Origin: an uncultured Bacteroidota bacterium
GTDB lineage: Bacteria; Bacteroidota; Bacteroidia; UKL13-3
Assembly (NCBI GenBank): GCA_903850915.1
Contig: CAINMV010000037.1
Location: forward strand, 1-64,000
Reading direction: 5' to 3'
Length of the DNA stretch: 64,000 nucleotides
The position numbers were made by a program, and so were the translations under genes. Shown in pieces: positions 16,101-23,912 of this stretch. Position 1 is the first letter of the stretch, and each line of letters starts with the position of its first letter. The notes beneath the pieces are model-generated. The model was not told the origin of the DNA. It saw nothing but the letters and a program-made list of their open reading frames with translations, and did no database searches.

Positions 16101-18922
16101 GGCTTATCAACAGAAATGATGAATCTAAGTCGGTGATACAGGCTTATGAAGGTTATATAAGTTATGTTGATTCAGGATACTACGATCTTATTTTACTCAA
16201 TGATACCGCTATGTGTATCACAAAAAATATTTACCTACCTTACAATGGCACATTGCATCTCTTTCTTTTTGCCAATGTGGTTCAAGAGTTAGATCAGATC
16301 GCCACCTGGGATTATGAGCAAATTGTGAAACGCTTAACAAAAATTCCACTTCGACTTTTCACAGATACACCAATCACCATTAGACCAAAGCTTATGAAAA
16401 CAATAACCTGGAATAATAACTATGGCAAGTTAAGTGGCAATGTGGAAGATGCAATATTTCATACACCTCTAGATATGGTGACAATTATTGCAGAGATAGA
16501 CGGGAAATATCATGGAGGAGCTCTTACCAATGCTGATGGTGATTTTGAAATAAACTATTTGCCAGAAGGAAATTACATGTTGAAACTTCGTGTTGATGGA
16601 TATCACTATCAAATTGCCTACGATTTGAAGGTGGAGAATGGCATTGAAAAAGTGCTGAAACTTCGATTGCTGCATTTGGAGGATAGTGTTACACTCGACA
16701 AAAATGGTGTTGCTATTTACAAAGATCGAAATCGGTATGATGAAAAAAGGAATAATGAAAAAGCAAGCAGCGCTATTCGATATTCAATTTCAGAGGCCGA
16801 CAACATTAGCGCATCTAGTCCGGGGTATTATAGTATTGAGAATACACCGAATTTAATGGGCTATTCAGCTGGCACCTATAGCATGAATGGACAATTGGAA
16901 AGTGTTGAAGTTACGGTGGCGGGCAACTTTCTTAATGATGGTGTGCTAGAAACATCTGTTCCAATCACTAAAATTAATGAAGAGAAAATGCAACAACATT
17001 TAAATGATCTTTCACAAGATGTTGCAGCCAATAGAGTTAGAAATACATTCCGTGATTATGGATATTGGGTGCCAAATTTACTTACTAACCGACAAGGCAT
17101 CGCATCTATTAACGTGCAGTTTCCAGACAATATCACAAGTTGGAAAACGATTATTCCTGCAATGAATGGAAGTAGACAAAGCGGATTAACGACTATGATT
17201 ACCAAATCCTATAAGCCTTTGATGGCAACCTACGCGGCACCACAATTTTTAATTGCTGGCGACTATGTAAAACTAAAAGGAAGAATTATTAATTATACCG
17301 GTATCATTCAGAATGCAAGTATTACGTTTAGCGTTAACCAAAAAACAAGAAAACAATATGAGGCAGCGCTTGACAAGGTGACAACAGATACCCTAATGAT
17401 TAAGGTTGGAAGTGCCTATGATACATTAACAACTGCCTTCACATTGAAACTTAACAATGGATATACTGATGGTGAAGAGAGGTTAATTCCAATAAAGCCT
17501 AATGCCATTTCTATTTCAAAAAGCGAATATATTTCATTGATAAAAGACACCATGGTGCAATACATTGTGCCCGAAGAAGTAAGGAAAGCTCATGTCTATG
17601 TATACAATACAGAGATAGATCAATTGAAGCATGAAATAAACGAATTGAAGAATTATTCCTATGGCTGTACAGAGCAAACAACCTCAAAATTACGTGCAAT
17701 GCTGGCTGAGAGAAATATTGCCGCAACATTGAAATTATCCTTCACAGGAGACAAGGAAATAAAACAACTCATTAAGAGATTGGAGGTTTTAAAGAATAAT
17801 AAAGGAACGTGGGGTTGGTGGGAAAATGCATATGAAGATTACTGGCTTACGATGTATGTAATAAAAACATTAAATGAAGCACGCTTGGCCGGTTATTCAA
17901 ATAATATTTACATACGAGCTGCAAATAGAATGCAAGATGAACTACCAATTATGAATATTGCGAATCAATTAGAGGCACTAAATTTATTAAAGGATCTTGA
18001 TCGAAGAATTCCATATGATACGTTTACGCGTAGAATGGATTATTCGGTTTTAGATATACATCAGAAATTACTCTATCTACGTTTAATGCAACGTATACAT
18101 CCACAATTTGATGTTTCAGATATTATAACCTATTCGCATATACTACCTAATGGTGCACTATCCTGGGGAGGAGAGCGTTTCAATTACAAATATGATGATG
18201 CCTCAAATACCCTGCTCGCCTTTGACATTCTCAGTAATGATAGCGCTGGTAGAAGTTTTTTACCAAATATTAAAAGTTACTTTAACAGCGATGCATTTAC
18301 TCGACACACCTTAGCAAGAGCGGAAATAATAACATTATACTTGCGTGATTGGAATCAACACCATGCCAAAAACAAAAATATCTTTGGTGATGTAATCGTA
18401 AATGGAAATAAGCTTGCAATAAAAGACTATCCATTTATTAAAACCTACTCCAAAAAAGATACCATCTCTATTGAACATCAAGGAAACGAAAGTTATGTTA
18501 ATATCATCAGCGATAGGCTAGAATCGAAGCCTCAACCCAACGATTCTTTTTTTAGAATTAGCACCTATATAAATCAGAAGAAAGATTCTATCTCTTTGAA
18601 AACGGGAACAATAAACACTCTTGAAATACAAATCGAGGTGATTAGAAGTGCCCAAAATGTGATGTTAGAGATACCTATTCCTGCTGGTTTTACTTATTAT
18701 AATAAAGGGCAGGGCAAGAGTCAAATTGAAACACATCGAGAATATGACCTTGACAAGACATCAATTTTTTGCTCGAACATGCCTCGAGGTAAATATAGTT
18801 TCTATGTGCAAATGGTCCCTAAATTTAGTGGCGTTTTTAATTTACCCCCTGCCAAAGTTGAATTAATGTATTATCCAGAGATTCGAAATAATGAGATCCC
18901 TAAAGTTGTAGTTGTAGAATAA
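13193..18922 (+). CDS. Alpha-2-macroglobulin family protein with thioester motif
   Basis: This 1909-residue exported protein has a signal peptide (about 1-22, ending GMAQ) and no lipobox. MG-type beta domains fill the first two thirds. The A2M domain begins near DYGYWVPNLLTNRQG with NITSWKTIIPAMN, then the thioester motif Cys1492-Thr-Glu-Gln1495 in YGCTEQT, followed by the helical thioester-domain barrel (WGWWENA...) and a receptor-like C-terminal domain. An extra carboxypeptidase-regulatory-like domain (about 1080-1160) is inserted before the A2M domain. Bacterial members trap attacking proteases covalently. In E. coli the homologue is a lipoprotein beside PBP1C; here neither the lipid anchor nor PBP1C is present. 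Family firm, role inferred. Confidence 0.88.
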   Translation: MLNIKKNTFLLFALLVGIAGMAQTIKENKFYSNYKYLLKLDSAQLRFLNQKNKLDTAWLFNSIVDSFYKDSSYNYSKLGFGTYLICYVQEHQIYFNTYHKNPFMLDVWGVNTKNFVIVKDHQGKVIENAKISLPNGKNCQYSIGMASYELPKITNGTIVKVEYQGYFDYMVVNPSYYNAPRFRNSYPQNRSNKILPGYIALNQPKYKKLDTVKFKVFLVYNDGVYYNEKITLWIVDDNGREKKIGAYKSKTSGAYFGQFALSDTLISDREYNLIFRNNLNEEIKRTRFTIENYVLKQNTYDLSMTSNIIYPGQKIIAVAKARDANNLPIMDGYVKFNIRLSSISQVNTNMFFVPNKWYQSMLTMEKELDPSGYTSIEISDTLFRNFNGAITVDATFTNEENELITRSVSFNYENKNHTYAITAQKDSIAVNYYFQAHQAIKELRLVTFFTNEIRRTTLITTPYIEKLDYAAVRYELYQNDTLVASYYCPEIDQWLGVYGKRSFDSISIKLYNPLLIPVHYEIYKDTKKVAEGKSSIINFSAGDATSSSYYIFWGHNYRGGLRNNFKTQSFHFQEKKLYVDLTQPEEIYPGQSVKVNIKVTDAYNKPVENVNLTAYSINTQFGEIPLPDLPYMGLIRNDEPLHFTSPYFQLFNCNTSQQLKPFQIDALHLERNEMYRLIYSKDQKTILKFKTKNKLPELAIYLFSQHQLQPVVSIIIDNQILYHSRNTYSQQYTFPVSSGSHNLKIRSNSLLFNLGEFNFEDSTKYIFGIQLDNIKGMDTTKMVNGGFDKKEYLDYIGQSLFIHIDEGFDTIQIYQGGKLCFFGNHNSTYKTISIDQDLFYAITLIERGDIKIKLNGRYEHEIVFEPNKVYYMNKTEVKSFPMSAKGKAALSYFDNNYNNKYNLTSFDQTNIDPEIIILDTFKKDDPKEKQKNIRQRPFIYYRNYAPAYNNVRNALAVYQKHDYVPYKRAWLINRNDESKSVIQAYEGYISYVDSGYYDLILLNDTAMCITKNIYLPYNGTLHLFLFANVVQELDQIATWDYEQIVKRLTKIPLRLFTDTPITIRPKLMKTITWNNNYGKLSGNVEDAIFHTPLDMVTIIAEIDGKYHGGALTNADGDFEINYLPEGNYMLKLRVDGYHYQIAYDLKVENGIEKVLKLRLLHLEDSVTLDKNGVAIYKDRNRYDEKRNNEKASSAIRYSISEADNISASSPGYYSIENTPNLMGYSAGTYSMNGQLESVEVTVAGNFLNDGVLETSVPITKINEEKMQQHLNDLSQDVAANRVRNTFRDYGYWVPNLLTNRQGIASINVQFPDNITSWKTIIPAMNGSRQSGLTTMITKSYKPLMATYAAPQFLIAGDYVKLKGRIINYTGIIQNASITFSVNQKTRKQYEAALDKVTTDTLMIKVGSAYDTLTTAFTLKLNNGYTDGEERLIPIKPNAISISKSEYISLIKDTMVQYIVPEEVRKAHVYVYNTEIDQLKHEINELKNYSYGCTEQTTSKLRAMLAERNIAATLKLSFTGDKEIKQLIKRLEVLKNNKGTWGWWENAYEDYWLTMYVIKTLNEARLAGYSNNIYIRAANRMQDELPIMNIANQLEALNLLKDLDRRIPYDTFTRRMDYSVLDIHQKLLYLRLMQRIHPQFDVSDIITYSHILPNGALSWGGERFNYKYDDASNTLLAFDILSNDSAGRSFLPNIKSYFNSDAFTRHTLARAEIITLYLRDWNQHHAKNKNIFGDVIVNGNKLAIKDYPFIKTYSKKDTISIEHQGNESYVNIISDRLESKPQPNDSFFRISTYINQKKDSISLKTGTINTLEIQIEVIRSAQNVMLEIPIPAGFTYYNKGQGKSQIETHREYDLDKTSIFCSNMPRGKYSFYVQMVPKFSGVFNLPPAKVELMYYPEIRNNEIPKVVVVE

Positions 18923-18934
18923 TGAACTCTAGAA

Positions 18935-20149
18935 CTATTGTGTGTTTAAAACAAGTACTTTCCTGACATTAATTTGACTTCCTATTTTAAAATAAATGCA
19001 ATAAACACCCGGTTCATTTAACACCACTTTTACTTTTTTCGCATCCGGCATAATTTTACGAATTACTTGACCCAAACTATTTGTTATCGTTATCGCGTCC
19101 ACAATTAAATCGCTTTCCAAAAAGATTTCGCCCTGTGTTGGGTTTGGATAAATTGAGCAAGTGCGTAAAGTAGATTGATTTTTTATTATACCCGAAGTTG
19201 CATTCGCATTTCTTACAAATAGTGCATAGTTCTTATTCACCTTATTGGCATAGGTTGTTATGCCATAACGAGTATCTAAATACCATGCTTTTGAATTCTG
19301 GTTTGGTAACGTTGTCGAAGACCAAAAAAAAGCAGCTTTCATTCCATTAAAATAAACTGTACTAACCGATGGGTTTATTAGGCTTTCGTCATTAATTGAT
19401 TGTAGCTCTTTAATGTCGGGCAAGCGCCAATCCGTATGGCCAGAGAAATTTAAATTCTCAGCCTCTATGAGCGCCTGCTCCCAAGTAATACTATCGGCAG
19501 AAAACGATTGTTTCCAAATTAAATTCGTTAGTAAATCTGTTGTTGTTCCATCACCATTGTTTGTATAATGATTCGGTAATAATGGAGGAGAAGTAATATC
19601 GCGTACAGCTCTCACATGAAATCGCTTCGTTCCGCCTGCACTAATGGTTTCCAGCTTTGGATGATTACCCACGCCACCTCCGGCATTAGTACACCAAACT
19701 TTAGTGGCATCATTCACCTGTTTCTGGCTGCTCCACCAATACTCAGCGGCAGTAAGTGTGAAGTAGGTAGTGTTAATTGCAGGGTTAGTTTTATCATGAT
19801 GAAGGATGCTAAAAAGCTCGTGGCAATTGGGTAAACGCCAATCGGTATAACCGCCTAAAGTTAACGTGTCGCAATAAATGGTGGCATTTTCAATGGTCAT
19901 TTCTCCTCCATCGGTTTTTTGCCACATGAGTTCGGTAACAGTATCCGTGATTGTACCGTTACCATTTAAACGATAGAAAGGCGGATTGAAATTATAATCG
20001 GCATCTTCTCCGAAGGTGTTGGTATAGCTAGTGGTCTGGCCCGTTCCAGGTAATCGCTTCATCGTTTTATTCACGGCTTGCGCATTTATTATAAGTGTAA
20101 TAAAAACTGATATGATGGCTAAAGATAATTTTCGAGGAGTTTGAAGCAT
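18935..20149 (-). CDS. Secreted DUF1566 (Lcl-like) protein with T9SS sorting domain
   Basis: It has a signal peptide (about 1-24, ending NAQA) and two DUF1566 units: about 60-180 with TELMWQKTDGG and YTDWRLPNCHEL, and about 200-310 with LIWKQ and HTDWRLPDIKEL, each closing on a WWSS or FWSS segment. DUF1566 is a C-type-lectin-like adhesive fold in some surface proteins. The C-terminus (about 330-404) is a type A T9SS sorting domain starting IYPNPTQGEIFLES, so the protein should reach the cell surface. It converges on the macroglobulin gene with 12 bases between. The ligand is unknown. Confidence 0.85.
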   Translation of the reverse strand: MLQTPRKLSLAIISVFITLIINAQAVNKTMKRLPGTGQTTSYTNTFGEDADYNFNPPFYRLNGNGTITDTVTELMWQKTDGGEMTIENATIYCDTLTLGGYTDWRLPNCHELFSILHHDKTNPAINTTYFTLTAAEYWWSSQKQVNDATKVWCTNAGGGVGNHPKLETISAGGTKRFHVRAVRDITSPPLLPNHYTNNGDGTTTDLLTNLIWKQSFSADSITWEQALIEAENLNFSGHTDWRLPDIKELQSINDESLINPSVSTVYFNGMKAAFFWSSTTLPNQNSKAWYLDTRYGITTYANKVNKNYALFVRNANATSGIIKNQSTLRTCSIYPNPTQGEIFLESDLIVDAITITNSLGQVIRKIMPDAKKVKVVLNEPGVYCIYFKIGSQINVRKVLVLNTQ

Positions 20150-20191
20150 TAATACAATTAGGATAAAAAATTTATACTATTTAAAGTTGAG

Positions 20192-20410
20192 TTAGCCGAC
20201 GAAGATAAAATCATTTTTAATAAAGCGGATATTTTGACAAGATATAAAATTATAAATCTTTGAAAAATAGTTGCCTGGGGTTAAATTTCGCAAGTAAATA
20301 GCGTAGGATGATTTATTCGAAAACCGACAATTGAAAAAATATTGCTTCGCGTATTTAACAATGATTTTACTAAAAAGGAAGATGAAAACCAAAATGAATA
20401 AATTTTTCAT
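20192..20410 (-). CDS. Doubtful small ORF (72 aa)
   Basis: An open frame starts 17 bases after the HupE-like gene's stop, with a hydrophobic N-terminus (MKNLFILVFIFLFS) followed by a sequence rich in Asn, Phe, Tyr and Lys that has no recognisable motif. It fills most of a 278-base spacer. It could be a small coupled membrane peptide, but composition and lack of similarity make chance at least as likely. Confidence 0.2.
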   Translation of the reverse strand: MKNLFILVFIFLFSKIIVKYAKQYFFNCRFSNKSSYAIYLRNLTPGNYFSKIYNFISCQNIRFIKNDFIFVG

Positions 20411-20427
20411 GATACTGTGTGTTAAAA

Positions 20428-20985
20428 TTATTGAATTAAAAAGCGCTCTATTACCCAGAAAAAAGCAATACCGGAAATTATTAAAGAGATCGGGTTAACA
20501 AGCTTTGTCTGATACCATATTTTATTACTAAACCATCTTGCTATAAATAAATAACAACTTGCAATCAATAGAAGTTGTGCAATTTCAACCCCTAAATTAA
20601 AACCTAGAATTCCAAGTACTAAATCATTTGGGGGCAATCCTACACCGCGCAAAGCAGATGCAAAACCCATCCCATGTATTAGTCCGAAGAAAAAAATCAA
20701 TAGAAGCCTTGCTGCTTTAAGTCTAGGCTGAAATAAATTCTCGAAGGATACAAAAACAATAGATAGTGCAATCACCGTTTCTACCCACGCCGCATTCCAT
20801 GGAATATAACCAAGTGTAACTAAGGCGAGTGTTGTTGAATGTGCAAAGGTGAAAACCGTGCATTGTATAAATGCAGTTTTTATTTTTGAATTTAAGAAGA
20901 AGAGCGAAACAATAAATAGGATATGATCATAACCCCACGGTACGACATGCTCAAATCCAACGTTTATATAGTTCCAAAATGACAT
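20428..20985 (-). CDS. HupE/UreJ-2-like integral membrane protein
   Basis: This 185-residue protein has about six transmembrane helices. It shows the N-terminal GFEHVVPWGYDHILF (His13, Asp20, His21), the FAHSTTLAL segment and FGLIHGMGFASALRG, all typical of the HupE/UreJ_2 family. Related HupE and UreJ proteins are linked to nickel or cobalt uptake; this subfamily's metal is not established. It begins 5 bases after the YHYH protein gene's stop, at the end of a long run of genes for secreted metalloenzymes, suggesting a metal-handling role for that operon. The metal role is inference. Confidence 0.8.
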   Translation of the reverse strand: MSFWNYINVGFEHVVPWGYDHILFIVSLFFLNSKIKTAFIQCTVFTFAHSTTLALVTLGYIPWNAAWVETVIALSIVFVSFENLFQPRLKAARLLLIFFFGLIHGMGFASALRGVGLPPNDLVLGILGFNLGVEIAQLLLIASCYLFIARWFSNKIWYQTKLVNPISLIISGIAFFWVIERFLIQ

Positions 20986-20990
20986 TTCAT

Positions 20991-22607
20991 CTAATCCATG
21001 ACAAACTTATATGTATAATTCTCTGAAGCGGTTTTTACTATCACGAAATAAACTCCTTTTGAGAATACGTCAGTTTTTATCTTTTTCTGATAGGCCTTAC
21101 TTGAAAAAATAATTTTCCCCTCCATCGAAATAATATCGATAGAACGAACATCGTCCTGCTGAATATTGGACGACAATTCAATTGAGAATTCACCTCGAGC
21201 AGGATTCGGATATAATAATATTTTCCCTGAATTGGTTTTATAATCATTTATACCTGAAGATAAAAAACAAGGTTTAAAACCGTTGTAGGTAGAGGTGGTG
21301 GTGCCCCCGGGATTGATAAAATTGAAACTGTAAACACCGTTGCTGGTCCAACTGTAACTTACCTGATAGGTTTGTCCGGATAGGGTGTAAGACAAAATAT
21401 ATCCATTGTTACCATTGGCCATACAGCCTGTAATTACGGCTCCTTTCAAGGGAGTTCCGGCAGGCCTTATCGGATTTGCCGACGCTTGTGGAATGATCTG
21501 ATGAGTGGTATCTTCTGTAATTTGTCCCACCATATTACCAATCATATAAGGGGCAGCGGCGCTGCCATGATAATGATAAACACCATTTGTTCCGTAATGT
21601 CCATGATTCGCGTCCAACACTTTCATTGAAGAACCATCTGGCTCCAAATTTCCGTAAACAGCAAAGCCATCTAGGGCGTAGGCAATCGGAAGCTTTTGGC
21701 TTGTGCTCCCGTATAAATGTAAAGGAGCGGTATGATAATGGTAATCGTCAGCACGACCACAATGTCCTCCCCAATTATCAAGCTGCCCGTCGAGGAACGC
21801 ATCTACACCCGTGTTGGTATAAGGATTAAATATTGCTACACCATTTACCGCTACTGCAATTGCACCTCTAGAAAAATGCGCAGGACTTACCGGTACAGGA
21901 ACTGCCGCAACCACCGGATTCAATGGAATGCTCCATGCATTATTACCAATATAACATTGAGGGATTGGTACTTGTTGCTGCCAACCTGTGATGCCTGTCA
22001 TCATAGCATGTGTAGTAGGAATACCTTTCGACTCTACATAGAAAAAAGAATTGTCCCAGCGCGTCACTACATTTGGTTTAAATGGAACAAAGGCGGAGTC
22101 CATAGAAAGCGGATTTGTGGTGGAATTTATTCGACGAAGATAATTGACAGAGAAACTATAACCAATAGAGGCCAACCCAACAAGCAAAAGATAAGTTATA
22201 TATTTCAGTTGCTGACGCTGAAATATGAAATAAGAAAATGCCCAAACGGCAACTAAAAATAAAAAAACACCTATTGTTTTTTTATAGTCGAAAGTGGTGT
22301 AAGATGATGTCTCTTGCGATTGCGAAATTACAATTGACTCATTCTGCTTCTGGATTATAGCATAACGCTCCTTTATAAACTCTTGATCTAAATTGGAAAA
22401 AGAGTTTAAATGATAGTGCACTGTTTCAGAATTTGACTTTTCGAGAAAAACTTCGCCTTCTTTCAACATTAGAAAAGAAGCCTTAAACTTTGAATTGTCG
22501 ACTAAATTCCACTCACGTGTTTTTATTGCTTTCAGATCTAAATTGTGACTGAAAGAAACGACAAACTGAGAGGCGATGAAGAACGTAAGTAGAAATCTTT
22601 TGAGCAT
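20991..22607 (-). CDS. YHYH-domain protein with SHD1-like and transmembrane N-terminus and T9SS sorting domain
   Basis: Signal peptide about 1-20. Residues about 30-85 (REWNLVDNSKFKASF ... SNLDQEFI) resemble an SHD1 domain. Two hydrophobic helices follow at about 111-129 and 136-157. A YHYH domain spans about 180-410 with YHYH at 289-292 and again at 344-347, next to GHCGRADD and ALDGFAVYG; the histidine clusters suggest metal binding. A type A T9SS sorting domain begins near 466 (LYPNPARGEFSIEL). Membrane helices inside a T9SS client are unusual. It is co-transcribed with the HupE-like gene (5-base gap). Function of YHYH proteins is unknown to me; they often sit near secreted oxidases. Confidence 0.82.
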   Translation of the reverse strand: MLKRFLLTFFIASQFVVSFSHNLDLKAIKTREWNLVDNSKFKASFLMLKEGEVFLEKSNSETVHYHLNSFSNLDQEFIKERYAIIQKQNESIVISQSQETSSYTTFDYKKTIGVFLFLVAVWAFSYFIFQRQQLKYITYLLLVGLASIGYSFSVNYLRRINSTTNPLSMDSAFVPFKPNVVTRWDNSFFYVESKGIPTTHAMMTGITGWQQQVPIPQCYIGNNAWSIPLNPVVAAVPVPVSPAHFSRGAIAVAVNGVAIFNPYTNTGVDAFLDGQLDNWGGHCGRADDYHYHTAPLHLYGSTSQKLPIAYALDGFAVYGNLEPDGSSMKVLDANHGHYGTNGVYHYHGSAAAPYMIGNMVGQITEDTTHQIIPQASANPIRPAGTPLKGAVITGCMANGNNGYILSYTLSGQTYQVSYSWTSNGVYSFNFINPGGTTTSTYNGFKPCFLSSGINDYKTNSGKILLYPNPARGEFSIELSSNIQQDDVRSIDIISMEGKIIFSSKAYQKKIKTDVFSKGVYFVIVKTASENYTYKFVMD

Positions 22608-22633
22608 ATTTTAAAAGGTTCGTTATTGTATAA

Positions 22634-23902
22634 TTAGTATTGATTTTGTTGCATTAGTTTGGTTGCGTAATTTATAATTTCACTTTTTATTTGCAACACA
22701 TAAACACCATTAGCAAGTATAGCATTTAAATTTAAAATGCACTCATTGGTGAAATTAAAATTACACTCCTTCCATTCTTGTATTATGTTTCCTCTTAAAT
22801 CGCATAGCACAGCGGTGAATGCGAATTCTTCACCATTTAATTTGAGTTTAATCACAGAATTAAATGGATTAGAAATTTGAAGTTTTTTGAAATCACTTTT
22901 TGGTTTGATACCATTATTTTGTAGGATTGTTTTACGTGCTAAAACAATATTATCTAGAATTAAGTTGGATGACCAAATAAATTTTGCATTAGGCCATGCT
23001 GTAGTTGCAAAATTTGTATATGGTATTGAGTTCGTAACTTGAGCTGCGGTATATAAGGTTGCACTTGGCCATGGGTTATCATTGAATCCAACACTATTCC
23101 AAGTAGTTGGAATGGCATAGTGAACACCATAACAATTGGCATTACAAGTTGGAGTTACAGAGGCTGTTGCTGTTGATCGGGTGCCATCTGGTTTCTCTAT
23201 AACTGTATTTAAATCTTGGATGGGTGCAAGATAAAATGTTTGTACTTTCCAACTGGCATCAGTAACAGTACCATCACTAAATTGTGCGATAAAGCCGCCA
23301 TCACCAGGATGAAATAAGTTTGTTGCACTTTGAATTTCCGATCCTAGACCAAGGTTCTCTTCCCAATCCACTAACTTAACAGCAATGGTATATGGCCTGG
23401 AAACTTTAAATCGAACAGCACAGGAATTAAAGGGTGTAAATGGAACTGGATCTACACCAACTAAAACACCATTAATATATAATTCAAAATAGTTATCTGC
23501 AAAAATATACCCGGTAATAACATCTCCGCTAGCATCAATAATAGTGGTGGGCATTGCGCTTAAGTTGGCTGCCGCTAACGATGATGGAATTATGCCATTG
23601 CACTCGTTATGCAAATCGGTAAGTTTCGTGCCTCCTACAAAATTTGTTTCTGCAGGTACAATCCAATCCTTATTATCAGTAGATTTTATATTTCCTACAG
23701 GCGTCACATGATTACTTGCACAACTAGGCATTAGGTTTGCTGTGGCGGTAACACCTAGTCCTTGGGTAATTGAACCTGAAGTTTGTGAAAACAAAAAATC
23801 ATGATGAAATACACTCAATACAATTAAGAATATTGTTATTCGGTATTTATTTTGTAGCCTCAATTTTTTATTTTTTAACAGCCTAAAACAGTGCATCATC
23901 AA
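22634..23902 (-). CDS. Secreted protein of unknown function, jelly-roll-like, with T9SS-type C-terminus
   Basis: Signal-like segment at about residues 22-40 (ending LFSQ). The body contains a beta-sandwich-like stretch, FELYINGVLVG then FKVSRPYTIAVKLVDWEE (about 128-180), similar in style to PA14 or jelly-roll binding domains, then a second beta-rich region to about 330 with NSVGFNDNPWPSATLY. The last 80 residues (SNPFNSVIKLKL ... GVYVLQI) are a degenerate T9SS sorting domain. No catalytic motif is visible. It lies 10 bases after a phosphatase gene and 26 before the YHYH gene, so it is part of the same operon. Family not recognised. Confidence 0.7.
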   Translation of the reverse strand: MMMHCFRLLKNKKLRLQNKYRITIFLIVLSVFHHDFLFSQTSGSITQGLGVTATANLMPSCASNHVTPVGNIKSTDNKDWIVPAETNFVGGTKLTDLHNECNGIIPSSLAAANLSAMPTTIIDASGDVITGYIFADNYFELYINGVLVGVDPVPFTPFNSCAVRFKVSRPYTIAVKLVDWEENLGLGSEIQSATNLFHPGDGGFIAQFSDGTVTDASWKVQTFYLAPIQDLNTVIEKPDGTRSTATASVTPTCNANCYGVHYAIPTTWNSVGFNDNPWPSATLYTAAQVTNSIPYTNFATTAWPNAKFIWSSNLILDNIVLARKTILQNNGIKPKSDFKKLQISNPFNSVIKLKLNGEEFAFTAVLCDLRGNIIQEWKECNFNFTNECILNLNAILANGVYVLQIKSEIINYATKLMQQNQY

Positions 23903-23912
23903 ATTCTAAAAG

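Noticed and set aside
21732-22256. Plus-strand open frame, 174 codons
   Set aside because: Antisense to the YHYH gene; translation rich in Cys, Arg and Tyr without any motif or signal.
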